DNA of 64,000 nucleotides, from assembly GCF_000283155.1 (NCBI RefSeq), contig NW_004454239.1, forward strand, positions 6,195,611 to 6,259,610. Reading direction: 5' to 3'. Under the pieces are notes generated by a model. It saw only the letters and a program-made list of their open reading frames with translations, was not told the origin of the DNA and made no database searches. Positions within the stretch are counted from its first letter, which is position 1. Every line of letters starts with the position of its first letter. Source of the stretch: Ceratotherium simum simum. Lineage: Eukaryota; Chordata; Mammalia; Perissodactyla; Rhinocerotidae. Both the position numbers and the translations under genes were made by a program. Of this stretch, positions 11,570 to 22,740 are shown piece by piece.

Positions 11570-12010
11570 ACCACTTACGTGTTATATAAAATGTAATAAT
11601 GCCATTGGCTTCCCCCTGGTTTCCTGTTGATTGACTTTTATAGCTTGCAAACATTATGCTGCATTGGTAAATTGCAATAAATTTAATCAAGAATTATTTT
11701 ATTCAGCCTACTAATGAGGAATAATAGCATATGTATCAATTAGGCCTGTCAATTTGCGTGAAGAAATAGATTTACAAAGGGATAGTAAGCAAAAAAAAAA
11801 ATATATCATTGGTATCAATTCACTTCATTATTTTTAATTTGCTGTGAATATTGAGTGTTTCTAACATAAAATCATTCCTCAATTAAAATAAAACAGCTGT
11901 ACTGCTCTCGGCTCCTCATCCCTTGTTTTTGCTTACAGATTAGCAGTTGTCATTGGTTTCAGTCTGTTGTCATCTCATTAATTTGCACCCATAAATGGGT
12001 AAAAAAGTAT
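11570..12010. promoter_or_regulatory. Candidate conserved non-coding element
   Basis: About 440 bp of AT-rich, repeat-free sequence. It carries many homeobox/TALE-like words: TTGATTGAC, TTTAATCAAG, CTGTCAATTTG, ATTAATTTGCA, CAATTAAAATAAAACA. A short poly-A run lies near 11793. Strong enhancer-like texture compared with both flanks; the target gene is unknown. Confidence 0.35.
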
Positions 12011-12329
12011 TCTCAACTGTCAGTGAAAAACGTAACAGAGCAAAATGGTTTTCTCATGTTTGGGGGAAACAGCAGGGTTTCTGCAGCAACAAAGCGGTGG
12101 AGGGCGTGGGGTAGAGCCCTGGGAAAGCCAGGCCTGCCCTGCTCAGTTGGGACTTGCAATAGTTCTCCAGACCCAGCCTTTTCTAGGTCTCTTTACTATA
12201 TTTCCTGTGATTATTTGTTTGCAAAAGTAGCCATAAGTGTTGCCTGCTCTTTGTCTCTGCAATGCAACTTTGCCATTCTGACTATCAAGAAGTGGTATTT
12301 CCTTCTGCACCTCATGAGTCTGAGCTGCT

Positions 12330-12734
12330 CATAGGATTTGGTTTGGCCATAGAATGTAGCAATAGCCAAAAAAACCAACATGCATATCTGAGCCTAGGCC
12401 TCAAGAGGCCTTGTATGCCTCTGCTCTATTTCTCTTAGAGCCCTGTGAAGCCCTTATCAACAAGGCCAGGCCAGCCTGCCTTTGGATAAGAGAAAAGGAT
12501 GAGAGAAAAGGTAAAGTAAGACATGTCATCCCCGCTGAGGGGATCTTAGACCAGCCAGCCTCCTGATGACCCAGCAGCTGACTGCAGGCACACACGTGAG
12601 CCTAGCCAAGTCCAAGAGAACTGCCCAGCTGAGCCCAGCACCAATTGCTGACTCACAGAACAGTGAGAGAGGTTGTTGTTGAAGCCTTGATATTTGGGGG
12701 CAGTTTGTTATGCAGAAAGAACTAACTGATACAT
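12330..12734 (+). mobile_element. ERVL-MaLR (MLT1-type) LTR, diverged
   Basis: Right half is recognisable: tagaccagccagcctcc, a gtgagcctagccaagtcc block, then the 3' end gggggcagtttgttatgcag and aactgatacata. The left part (ttggccatagaatgtagc) fits the same consensus more weakly. Solo, non-coding relic; the left boundary is approximate. Confidence 0.65.
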
Positions 12735-12899
12735 ACCCACTATTTCAGAGCAGCTTAGAGCTGCAGGTTGATGTTGGAAGTGAAAGTTAGGCTTAATGTG
12801 AGATGCCCGGAGTCCAGGGAGGAGAGAGAATCAAGGCGGGAATGGGAACACCCAGGTTATTGTATTCTCATAGCAGGCCTTCCAGTCGCCTGGGAGAAC
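12735..12899. other. Short non-coding gap
   Basis: Unique sequence between the LTR and the TG-rich stretch; nothing seen. Confidence 0.3.
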
Positions 12900-13012
12900 G
12901 TGTGTGTTGGTACACGCATGCGTATAGATGTCCATATGTGTTTGTGTGAAAATGTGTATGTGTCTTTGTGTACATGCGCATAAGTGTATATGTGCGTGTT
13001 TATGTGTGGCCC
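12900..13012. repeat. Degenerate TG-rich repeat
   Basis: Imperfect alternating T-G with frequent TATG and ACGC interruptions, an old decayed microsatellite. The Cys/Val-rich (plus) and His/Thr-rich (minus) frames across it are artefacts. Confidence 0.75.
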
Positions 13013-13594
13013 AGATAAGGTACAGTAAATGTCCCTCTGTGAAACCCAAAGGAAGGGCTAATGTAGGCGAAGCTGGTCTCCTCCTCCTCCAGTCTGCTCA
13101 GACCTGTGACCCGGCTACTGGTCAGATAGAAACAGCTTCATGTTGCCCTGGGGAATTTCACTGTGTGTGCTTGAGTGAGTTACTTCTCCCCAACTTCCAC
13201 ATTTCAGCAAACTCCTGGCTTAACACCAGTTGCTTGTGAATGAATCACTCCAGACTAGCCTTAGAAGCAAAGTATGGCAGTGGTGGGTCTCCATGTGTGA
13301 CAGCCAAGGTCTGGACCTGCAGCTACCCTAACCTTCTGTGGCAAGAACTTGTTCAGTTTATGAAACAACCCCAGGATCCTCACTATAGTCATGTGAGGGA
13401 AGACGAGCCAGAAAGAGGCATGCCATGATCAGGGTCGTGAAGGGTGCTGGAGGCAGAAGCAGGTGACTGGCCAGGTTTCAGGTACCCACCCCAGTCCTCT
13501 TTCCACTGCACCAGTTGCCTTCATTGCCACCTGACCTTCAGGGCATCCCAAGGTCTCCAGGTTCTGGCTCAACTGCTAGTCTTCTCTACTGATC
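13013..13594. other. Non-coding, no recognised feature
   Basis: Unique sequence up to the ERE1 target site. Nothing seen. Confidence 0.4.
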
Positions 13595-13604
13595 AGAAAG
13601 TTCA

Positions 13605-13835
13605 GGCCGGCCCTGTGGCTTGGTGGTTAAGTGCGCGCGCTGCAATGCTGGCGGCCCGGGTTCGGATCCCGGAACCCCGGGTGCGCATCGAGGCACCACT
13701 TCTCCGTCCATCCTGAGGCCGAGTCCCACATACAGCAACTAGAAGGATGTGCAGCTATGACATGCAACTATCTGCTGGGGCTTTGGGGGGAAAAAATAAA
13801 AAAAATAAAATCTTTAAAAAAAAAAAAAAAAAAAA
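13605..13835 (+). mobile_element. ERE1-type equid SINE, young copy
   Basis: tRNA-derived SINE with a well-preserved head (ggccggccctgtggcttgg), an A-box region, and a near-consensus B-box (GGTTCGGATCC, 13659-13669). The body contains cacatacagcaactagaag and atctgctggggctttgg, and it ends in an A-rich tail with almost 20 uninterrupted A. A perfect 10-bp target-site duplication (agaaagttca at 13595-13604 and 13836-13845) defines the insertion. Low divergence and the long tail suggest recent insertion by LINE-1 machinery. It is the main taxonomic marker of the window. Confidence 0.93.
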
Positions 13836-13845
13836 AGAAAGTTCA

Positions 13846-14049
13846 AGAGACTTTCAGAGGACAGACATGCATTTAACCATCATGCAGAGAAGGAGCCCTG
13901 ACCCTGCTAAGGGTCCTGGGTGAGGCTGGCAGGTGCAGGGCTGGCCTACCTACAGCCAGGATCTGCAGGTATTGCTGCAGACACCAAGTGCCTGTGAATG
14001 TATGAAGGCCTCCTCCCCGCCTGCCCCAACCTGGAGGATATGCTAGCCA
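13846..14049. other. Short non-coding gap
   Basis: Unique sequence; nothing recognised. Confidence 0.3.
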
Positions 14050-14235
14050 TTGATTAGGTGCTCTGTGCTGAGCTCTTTACAAATACCATCTAAATCACAG
14101 AAGGATAGCAGAGGTAGATGTTACCAGCCTCATTTTGCAAAGGAGTAGACTATGGCCAAAAGAGGTTAAATGATTTGTTCTGTTCAAGGTCACACAGCCA
14201 CTAAGAGGGGAAGCTGGGACAGGATCTGACAACCA
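14050..14235 (-). repeat. MIR SINE fragment
   Basis: Antisense MIR order: ctctgtgctgagctctttac, cctcattttgcaaagga, gaggttaaatgatttg, aaggtcacacagccacta, and aagctgggacaggatctga. Confidence 0.85.
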
Positions 14236-15222
14236 AGTTCATGACTCTCCAATACTCCATGGCTATCAAATGATTTCTGAGGTGTGTAACTCCATCTTCG
14301 GTCTTCAGTTATTAACACCTTAGCATAAATTAACATGTCTTGTTCCTCTGGGACTGTTGGCTGAGAACAGGGCACTTAAGGAAAGCCCTTGGAGATGGAA
14401 ACACTCCCTGCATTCGTGACTTGGAGGTGCACCTTAATGTTCTTAATGCCGTCTCTCAAGCCTGGAATGGAGACAGCCCATCCAACCAGGGCCGAGAGAA
14501 GAAGAGAGGTGTTTCCCCAAGGACCATGCATGTGCTATGCGACCAAGAAAGGTGAAAACTAGTGCTGGACAGTCCAGACAACACATGTTGTCCCACCCTT
14601 GTCCCTGACTGGCAGTAAGTTTTAGAGAGATTCTTTGCAAAGCTACCCAGGCAGGAGTCCTTGCACTGCCTCCTGCTCAAGCTCTCTGAGGCTCCTTGAG
14701 GGTCTCCTGCCGAGATCATCATGAACATTCTGTATACAGCTGTCCTGTGCATCACCTACTAGAGTATGAAGAGCAATAACCCAGTTTGAAGCCCATCTTT
14801 GCTCCAAGAGTGCTCTCACAGATGGAGTAGTGGAAATTGATGTGACTGACTTATGCTTATAGATGCCTTTGGTCTTGATGCATCCCAGGATGCCTTCAAC
14901 TCTTAGTCCTGTATCTAACAATCAACCCTTGCATCTTTGGAATAAGCAACAGGTGTCTAACTATGCGAGATGGCTCTGTTGGACAGGACAGTCTGCAGGT
15001 GGAGAGATGTCTCCTCCCCGTGGACACTGCCCAGGCATACAATTGTCCACTTGGACATTTCAAGACTTAATGGCCCTGGGGTTTCAGAAAACCCACAGGT
15101 CTGGGAGTCAGAGGAGCCAGACCCAGTGCTCCTCAAAAACCAGAGCCTGCCACAAAGAGCTCTGGCTCCACCTCCACAGGAGCCTGCGCATAGTCACCCT
15201 TGGACACTAGCAGGACCATCAC
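14236..15222. other. Non-coding, no recognised feature
   Basis: Unique sequence with overlapping short frames on both strands (14340-15227). These have no domains and conflict with each other. No splice pair or promoter could be supported. Confidence 0.4.
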
Positions 15223-15224
15223 GC

Positions 15225-15420
15225 TGATTTTAAACAAGTGGCTCATCACCAGCCAACTCCATCTATAATTTAGTCTGAATTAATGGTATAATAAATCCTG
15301 TAATGACCACAATAATATTACATTGATTTTGTAGGGGTTAAAGATGTTAACTTGTAAAAAGTAAATATTTAAAATGTACCATAATTTATAAACTATATCT
15401 TGCTATTTCCTCACTTTTTG
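15225..15420. promoter_or_regulatory. AT-rich candidate element
   Basis: Sharp switch to AT-rich unique sequence with TGAATTAATGG, CATTGATTTTG, and GTTAACTTG words, then back to mixed composition. Candidate conserved element. Confidence 0.2.
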
Positions 15421-15454
15421 GCCATATGCAGAGTCTAAAACACTATGAGTGTCT

Positions 15455-15600
15455 TGGTAAGGGCTTAAATGGGTGACATAACCTCTGGGCCTCTGTTTTG
15501 TCATCAGAAATGGGGTTGATCCTCCCCTGCTAGTTTCTCAAGGCTGCTGTGTGGAGGAAATGTAGCATGAATGGGAAGGTGCTCTGAGGGTATTCGGTGC
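15455..15600 (+). repeat. MIR SINE fragment
   Basis: Sense MIR core and 3' part: gggtgacataacctctggg, cctctgttttgtcatcaga, aatggggttgatcctc, then a gaggaaatgtagcatgaat stretch. Diverged. Confidence 0.65.
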
Positions 15601-17834
15601 TCTGCTCCAGCATGGAGTTCTGGTTCTCACCATGGGCGCATCCTGAGCCATTGGGAATAGGCCCCTGGTCCTGTGCCAGCTGCACAGGAGGTCCACGTGG
15701 GAAGATACATGCAGAGCCCACAGTGCAGGGCTTGAACACTCCTAGCAAATAGTCATGACTGCTCTGGCCGAGGTTCCTTCCTGCACTGACCTTCTGTGTA
15801 TCCAGGTTCTCTCAGCCAACCCTGAGTAGCGAAGATCGTCAGTGCTGTTGGGCAATGGTGACAGAGCCTCCTGTCCCCTGGATTGTCTAGCAGGCTATGT
15901 TGCTCCAGCATCCCCGGTGCATAGTCTTTCCAGCTCACCGGGAGCTGCATTCTGCTTGGTGTGGGGCATCAAATGAGATCATAGCCCATGTTGTCATGGA
16001 TGCAGATTTTTTATATTCCAGTTTATTTTCACGTGTGAAGACCAGACGTTGGCTCGGCCATCATGCCCTGAGGGAGGTGAAAGGTTTTATGTGAGTAAGA
16101 ATTGATCAATACCTGAACTAGTCACCTCCTGTCTGCCTTTGGGAGCCTTGTCTCCACGGTGGGGGTGCTAGTTGCCCCCTGAAAGAAGACAGATGCCCAC
16201 AGGGCATCAAGAAATATACCTGCCTCAGCCCCTTTCAGAGCGGAAGGGAAGTCATCAGTTTCAAAATGAGACCCTTTGTTTTGGGAGGATGTAGCCTTTT
16301 GTTAGGCTGGAAATGGGTTAGAAACACTTCAGAAATGAGAATGAAAGTATTAGGTTGAATTTACATGATGCCAAGCCTCTGGATAAAACCTTAGAATTCA
16401 CCAAAATCGACCCACTTGAGGGCTACGTGATATTTATCAGCAGCTTGGCTGTTGGGCTGCTGTCTCCTTGCTCCCCAAGGACGACTGATTGGGATTTGAA
16501 GTCTCTTGCACTCAAGTGGGAAGTGAGAAATGGGAAGATGGGTGAGTTTAGACTTGGTACATAGCCAATCCTGGTAATTTAGGAACCCAAACTCTACTCT
16601 TTGTGGAGCTATTAGCTCTCAATATTATGGAAGGAGCTTTTCTCTCCCAGACAAATGAGAAATGAACACTCCCTCCTAATGGTGGGTAATAACTCAACAT
16701 CACTCTCCGAAGATCTGTGGGCCAGCGCCCTGCCAGTCTCTCTCAGCAAACAGCTGACATGTGGGTCTTTTATCCTCTGCCCCTCCTCCCCTAGCACATG
16801 CTAATAAAAGTTCTGTATAAAACAGAGTGAGAAAGGAGACTAATACTTTTATTCTCACACATGCTGAACTCCATCTTTTCATCTTGAATTACCCAGTTGG
16901 AGTGTCTACACCACCTGAATTAATTAACCTTGTCATTGTCAACTAACCAATCCATCCAAATCCTCATAGACAAGACCTCTGCTTCCTAAATAGAAAATCT
17001 TCTATACAAACAAATGCAGAGGTATTCACTTCCTGGGGAGTCGAGTAAGTTTGGGCCAACACAACCACTTTTCTGAAATTCTTTTCAACATTGACTCCTC
17101 CCCCCAAAATTACTTGCATTTACCTGACAAACAAATCTGGATCTTGAAGGCCTGAGTCTATCGTCTTGGCATTTAGTTCGGTAATACCTTACCTGAATTA
17201 GAAATGTCTCTTTGTAAGAAGCAGAGGAATTAACAGAAATTATTTCTGGATCTATTAGCTGGGATGGAATGGATATTGCCTGGGGTCCAGTGTGGTATGT
17301 GTTTTCATTTTAAGGGCCAGGGCAGCATTCTCTTTCTTCATTTTGGACATTTCTACGCCCTTGTTGAAAGCCCTCCTGCAAGGTGAGGAGAAGGGGTTGG
17401 GCACGAGGAGAGACAAGGGTGAATTCCCACAGCTTGGAGCTCTGATTGTCCACCTGTACTTGGGCTTAGAAGGGATGTGGCACTGTAGAAGTCTGTCACT
17501 AGCTAGCCATACCCTCGGAAGGTAACGTGGTTACTGGACCTGGTAGAACCAGAGCTGAATTCCCCAGGTGACTCTCGAGAGAAGAAGCCTCCAGACTCCC
17601 CACATCCCACAGCCTCTGGGCCAGAGCTGGCTCTCAGAGATGTTTCTCGAAGGGTAGACCATCCACCACCTGAGGGTGTATGGGACAGCAGGAGCTGCTA
17701 GTCATCACTGAGTTTGTTCATCCTGACTCCCGGCTAAGGGCTCCAGGATTACGTGAGCTGCATCCCCAGATCAGGCCTCCTTTTCATTACTGGGAAGACC
17801 AGCCCCATTCAAGAGCTGACTTCCTACTGAGCAT
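15601..17834. other. Non-coding, no recognised feature
   Basis: About 2.2 kb of mixed unique sequence. AT-rich around 16800-17240 with ATTAATTAACC near 16917-16928, which could be a weak conserved element. Reading frames of at most 77 codons are unconvincing. No repeat identified with confidence. Confidence 0.35.
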
Positions 17835-18005
17835 CTGCTATGTGACAGACGCTCTCCTGGGTGCTCTGCATAGGCATTTACAAACCCCATGGCGGTAGTA
17901 CTTTAGGAATTCCCATTTTTATAGAGGAGGAAACAGGCTCAGAGAAGCTGAGAAACTTTCCCTAGGTCTCACAGCAACAGGTGGGTATGGCAGAGGAATT
18001 GGCAG
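17835..18005 (-). repeat. MIR SINE fragment
   Basis: Antisense MIR pattern: tctgctatgtgacagacgc, ggtgctctgcataggcatt, ttataga-ggaggaaacagg, ctcagagaagctgagaaac, then ggtctcacagcaacaggtg. Confidence 0.85.
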
Positions 18006-18799
18006 CCCGCCTTAGAAGCCCCAGGCCATGGTGGGTGATATATTCTGCCCAGCTGACCAGAGCCAGGCTGTCAAACATGTCTCAGTTAACTGGACCAGTG
18101 GAAATAGAGAAATCAGATCATCAAGAGCATAGGTTTGCAGTTGTTGTTTTTTGTGGTGATGTTAAAATGAAAATTGCATTTACTTGTGGAAATCTGCTTT
18201 ATCTTTCAACAGGGGATGTAGCCCTTGCTTTGGCAAATCTTATGGGCAGACCTACAGGGATGTGCCTGACGCAGTTTACACAAAGGTTCTTTTGTCTGGG
18301 CTGCAGGCGGATGCTGGGGACCCAGAGATGAGGATCCTGAGGACAGAGGGGTTTTCTCTTCCCCACCCATATCCTGAGGGGGTGAGGCTACAAGGAGAAG
18401 CCCAAGGAACTGTTTCCTGAGGAACCTTGAGGAGTGCAGAGCACAGACAGCACTGCCCTCTCCCACCAGGACCCTGTGGAGCAAGACCGCTGACCTGGAG
18501 GGAGGGGCCTGCTCCCCAGTGCCCCCAGAGCCTGGCACTGCTCTGACCCTGAGGACATGTGGAGGTGTGGACAGGGGTGGCACAGGGCTGACCTTCATGA
18601 TCTGATGTGTTTCTGAGCCCCTGTGAGACCCCACAAGGGGACACCAAGAGACGTGAGGAGGATCGCAGGGGACTGGAGTCCGGGGTGAGCAGTGTCAGCA
18701 AACCTCCTGTTATTCATCTCGTAAGCCACACTGTGACCTTGTTGGAGCAGGCCTGGGAAATCTACACTGCACATGAACTGTAAAGGACAAATGTGGCCC
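18006..18799. other. Non-coding, no recognised feature
   Basis: Unique sequence. Two overlapping minus-strand frames of 142 and 141 codons (18206-18634, 18276-18701) are the longest here. They are in different frames over the same bases, rich in Pro/Ser/Gly, and resemble no protein I know. Treated as chance. Confidence 0.4.
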
Positions 18800-19430
18800 A
18801 TTTTCCCCCAACTTTACTGCGGTATAATTGACAAGTAAAATTGTATATATTTAAAGTGTACGATTTGATGATTTGATATATATATACACATTGTGAAATG
18901 ATTACCACAATCAAGTTAATTAACATATCTATCACCCTGCATACTCTTTTTTTTTTGTGGTTGAGAACATTTAAGATCTACTCTCTTAACAAATTTCAAA
19001 TATACAGTACAGTGTTATAGTCACCCTGCTGTACATTAGATCCTCAGAACTTACTCATCTTATAACTGCAAGTTTGTACTCTTTGACCTACACCTGCCCA
19101 TTTCTCCCATCCCCAACTACCATTTGACTCTCTGTTTCTATCAGTTCAGCTTTTTTTTTTTTGGATTCCACATATAAATAAGAACATACAGTATTTGTCT
19201 TTCTCTGTTTGGCTTATTTGACTTAGTATAACGCCCTTCAGGTATATCCACGTTGTCACAAATGGCAGGATTTCCCTCTTTTTATGGCTGAATAATATTC
19301 CATTGTACATATATGCCACATTTTCTTCATCTTTTCGTTTGTTGACAGACACTTAGGTTGTTTCCATATCTCGAATATTGTGAACAGTACTGCAGTGAAC
19401 ATAGGGGTGCAGATATCTCTTTTGAGATCA
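18800..19430 (-). mobile_element. LINE-1 3' end with ORF2 tail
   Basis: Antisense L1 (L1M-type): the 3' UTR lies at 18800-19145. The C-terminal ORF2 coding remnant lies at about 19146-19430, where the minus-strand translation has the L1 ORF2 tail pattern (YNGILFSHKK, ILPFVTTW, SQTEKDKY). Truncated and inactive. The plus-strand landmark is ggctgaataatattccattg. An ERE SINE abuts its upstream end. Confidence 0.9.
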
Positions 19431-19445
19431 AATGTAGCCTTTAAG

Positions 19446-19702
19446 GGCCAGCACAGTCATGTAGTGGTTAAGTTCACGTGCTCTGCTTCAGCTGCTTGGG
19501 GTTCGCAAGTTTGGATCCTGGGCACAGATCTATGCACTGTTCATCAAGCCATGCTATAGTGGCATCCTACATACAAAATAGAGGAAGGTTAGCACAGATG
19601 TTATCTCAGGGACAATCTTCCTCAAGCAAAAAGAGGAAGATTGGCAACAAATGTTAGCTCAGGGCCAATCTTCCTCACCAAAAAAAAAAGAAAGAAATAA
19701 AA
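19446..19702 (+). mobile_element. ERE SINE (older, ERE2/3-like)
   Basis: Sense perissodactyl tRNA-derived SINE: gtagtggttaagttcacgtg head, catcaagccatgctatagtg, and two related agctcagg-ccaatcttcctc segments before an A-rich tail. A perfect 15-bp target-site duplication (aatgtagcctttaag) lies at 19431-19445 and 19703-19717. More diverged than the copy at 13605, so older. Confidence 0.92.
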
Positions 19703-19759
19703 AATGTAGCCTTTAAGATGACGTGACTTGAGACTTGGGTTGCCACCAGGCAGGGCCTA

Positions 19760-20005
19760 GGAAAGAATTAAGAGCACAGTGTAGTGGCCAAGAGCAGAGA
19801 CTCCAGCAAGGCTTCCTGGGCTGGACTCCTACCTCTGACATTCATCGGGTGACTTTGGGCAAACTATCCAACCCGTCTGTGCCTCAGTTTCCTGGACATA
19901 ACACTGATACTTCGCCTGGCAAGTGTGTTGTGGGAATGAAATGCGTTTACATGGGCAAAGCCCCCTAGGAGCACTGTGTGTGCTGGCCGCTATTATTATT
20001 GTTTT
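19760..20005 (+). repeat. MIR SINE, nearly full length
   Basis: Sense MIR: a gtgtagtggccaagagcag head, ggactcctacctctgac, ggtgactttgggcaaacta, ctgtgcctcagtttcctgg, ggaatgaaatgcg, and a terminal ctattattattg run. Confidence 0.88.
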
Positions 20006-20094
20006 TATTATAAAGAACAAAATTTTGATTTGAGAGGCTCAGGAAAATGTGCAGAAGCACACACCCTTACACCCTCACACGATCAGAGAACGCC

Positions 20095-20420
20095 TCTCTG
20101 ATCTAATTAAGTTAATGTAACCTTAATTGGTTAAAAAATTCTGTCCGTGAGCCAGTTAACTCCGTGGTCATCCTGACCGAGTTTTGTCACAATCAGTGAC
20201 AGACTTAAAATATCTGTAACTAAATCAGTAGAAAATTGGTAGCAAATAATAGCTTTGTAATATAATCACTTATCTGAAAATCATTTAATAGCTAAAGAAT
20301 CTTATTGCTTTGTGAATTCATTCCAAAGGGTAATTATTTTCGAGTTTTAATGATCTAGTCAATTTGTTTACCATTGGTTTATAAATATATAACATTTCTT
20401 TTGCTTATAAATGAAAGTTA
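20095..20420. promoter_or_regulatory. Candidate conserved non-coding element
   Basis: Repeat-free, very AT-rich block with tightly packed words: TCTAATTAAGTTAATG, CCTTAATTGGTTAA, GGGTAATTATTTTCG, GCAAATAATAGC, TTTGTTTACC. It ends with rarely interrupted A/T sequence. Among the more enhancer-like blocks of the window. Confidence 0.33.
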
Positions 20421-21300
20421 TTTTCAGTTTGATTTATGTTGCCTTTCGTGCACTTATTTCATGTAAGATTTCTCTCCCGAAATCAGTGTCCTCCTCTCTT
20501 CCTCTGGTGGTGGCAGCCGTGGGATTATCGAAGAGTCTAGTGGAGATTTTAAAGAATTTCTTCCACCTCCACTCTGCCTGCCTCTCAACCTCCAGAATTA
20601 CAGCCTCACGAGAGAGTTAATAAAGGAAGTGGGGAATGGATGGAAGGAAAGCTCCGGAGTGTCTGTGAATTCTTTTCTGCGTGGCTTCCGGGGGCCAAAC
20701 TGGCCGGGCTGAGAGCCTGACTCTTGTGGCCATTTTGTCTCCTCTCTGTAACTGCTGGTGCACAGCTCCACCTCCACAGTTAAGAGCGGTTCAGATTCGT
20801 CATGAAGTCAGTGCTGAAAGGTCCACACGAAACTGGCTTTGTACAAGGAATGATGCTTTATTTAGCAACTGCCGAAGTTATAGTGTGAATTCCTGAGCTG
20901 GAAATAAAATGCATTTCCCTCCTCGGCAAGCAGCTCTTCCCGTGAAGAACCAACCAGCCCAAGGAGAGCTGGAGCCAGGAGAGTGGGTGGGGGAGCAGCC
21001 AGGAGCCTCCAGGATGCTGGGCTGCACAGCCCTCCAGTTGTGCTCTGGAAATCCCAGCTCCCGCTCCTCTGACAACTCCTCTTCTCGAATGCAGCTGGCC
21101 AGTGGGCCACGGGGGCATTCCTGGATCCCAAGGGCCTCTCCAAATTGCCTTGTTCCCAGGTTCCCTCCTTCCCAATATTTCTCAAAACGTGTGCTGAGCC
21201 TTTGTCATATGGTGATGGATAGAGAGGGTGGAAGGCGGAGAACGGCGCCCTGCTCTTAATATCTCTTTTCCTTTCTTGGTGGTGAAGAGGCTGCAGGGTA
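20421..21300. other. Non-coding, no recognised feature
   Basis: Unique sequence. Minus-strand frames of 105 and 107 codons (20858-21185) overlap in different frames, and a 116-codon plus-strand frame (20909-21259) runs antisense to them. They have no recognised domain. Confidence 0.4.
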
Positions 21301-21309
21301 TTGAGAATG

Positions 21310-21600
21310 TCCCAGACCCCACTCCCCGTGAAGCCTCGGGCATGTTTATCACGGTGCCAATAAAACCGGCGCGATTTATGGCTCTGCTTTTTAATTCATT
21401 CAATTCTCTGTTCATTGGGAGGTTAATGTTGTTGATCTATTTTCTCTTGAAACAAATAAAAACAATATGTGCTGACACTGGCTTGGACTTTTGACATGGA
21501 CCAGAGAGGTCAGCATTTAATTTTATATTTATAGACTACACGGACAATATTATCTGTATTAAAAACTGCTCACTCAATCCTTGTCATTTTATAACTTGGG
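21310..21600. promoter_or_regulatory. Candidate conserved non-coding element
   Basis: Begins with a CpG-containing segment (accggcgcgatttatggc) and continues into AT-rich sequence with TTTAATTCATTC, GGTTAATGTTG and ATTTAATTTTATATTTATAG words. Retained CpG inside an AT-rich block, and the absence of any repeat signature, make it a good conserved-element candidate. Confidence 0.33.
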
Positions 21601-21627
21601 TCAGAGGCTCCCGTCTCAGGGCTAGGT

Positions 21628-21743
21628 TTTCTCTCCCAGGCTCCTCTTTTCCTTTTGCTTTCTCCTCTCCACCTCTTTCCACCTTTCTCTCTCTCTTTCT
21701 GTTTTTCCTTCCACTGCTCAATGGTCTTTTCTTTCTTTCTTTG
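21628..21743. repeat. Polypyrimidine (CT-rich) tract
   Basis: Over 100 bases almost wholly C and T, with a (TTTC)n core at its right end. Low-complexity; could adopt triplex structures. Confidence 0.8.
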
Positions 21744-21798
21744 TTACTCCTGCTCTCTGTGTGACATAAATTACGTTCATCCATGCTCTCTCCCTCTC

Positions 21799-21839
21799 TA
21801 TGTATATATATGAGTGTGTGTGTATGTATATATATATAG
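21799..21839. repeat. TA/TG mixed microsatellite
   Basis: Alternating TATA and TGTG dinucleotides. Simple repeat. Confidence 0.85.
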
Positions 21840-22614
21840 TCTTCTCGCTCACTTCTCTTTATCTTTTAATCCCTTTCCTCCACTTCATCTCCATTATATT
21901 TCTCTCCCTGGAAGCACTATCATATATGCTATTAGTGAGGATCTTTTGGATTTGATGTTTTGGGTCATCCTTTGGGCTCTCAATGTGAGGTTGGCTCTGG
22001 ATTTTGGGAGGAGGGAGAAAACAGGAGTATTAAAGCTGAACCATTTTGAGTTTTGACAGTGAGAGAACTACATTTCTTCGAGACAGCCGTTGGGTGATTT
22101 CTGAGTTTAAACTGCTCCTTCTTAAACCCTGTGCTCCAGTCTTCCCACTGGCAGTGGCAATGGTGATGGCTACAATGAAGGGCCATATTGCCTTGATGAC
22201 CTCAAAACGGTCTACGTTGTTCTCTGGTTATTTGAGGGAACACAGCATTTTAGTCCAACGACCATATTAATAAAGGGATTATTTTTAAAATAACCTGTCT
22301 GTTTGTGAAGACACAAGTATCAGGAGATCTACTGGAGATGTGGCCATCTGGATCCTGAATTGGTCACCTCTTGGTGAGGTGAGTCACTCACTCTCTGAGG
22401 CCTTGTCTGTGCATCTGGGGCAGAGATGTCCCCACCCTCTGCAGTATCTTTTTGGTGACTGTCTGCTGTAGTCTGCATGCCCTGTGGTGTGCGAGTCAGG
22501 GGTGGCATCTTTTGAATGGATTTTACAGATGATGCCCCCATTGGGTCAGCCACCAGTGGTGTGGCTGGGGTCTCTGCAGATTGGAATAGGCTGCTTCTGC
22601 TCATGGACACCCCT
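21840..22614. other. Non-coding, no recognised feature
   Basis: Unique sequence; a 112-codon minus-strand frame (22329-22667) partly overlaps a MIR fragment and has no family resemblance. Confidence 0.4.
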
Positions 22615-22740
22615 CTCATAGTTTCTGTGTCCTCACCTGTGAAATCGGGGTAATGATGCTGTTCCATCCACAGATGACAAGAGGATTAATTAGATGCTAT
22701 ATTTAAAAGACTTTAGATCCTTGGAGGAAAGTGCAGTGTA
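22615..22740 (+). repeat. MIR SINE fragment
   Basis: Sense MIR core-to-tail order: tctgtgtcctcacctgtg, aaatcggggtaatgatgct, and aagaggattaattagatgc, followed by a degenerate tail. Confidence 0.7.

Noticed and set aside
13605..13680. A functional tRNA gene
   Set aside because: The tRNA-like head belongs to the ERE1 SINE, with an A-tail and a target-site duplication.
18206..18701. Two minus-strand frames of 142 and 141 codons
   Set aside because: They use the same bases in different frames and are rich in Pro/Ser/Gly as expected for GC-rich chance frames.
19146..19352. 68-codon minus-strand frame as a gene
   Set aside because: It is the decayed C-terminus of LINE-1 ORF2, not a host gene.
22329..22667. 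112-codon minus-strand frame
   Set aside because: Partly overlaps a MIR fragment and has no recognisable domain.
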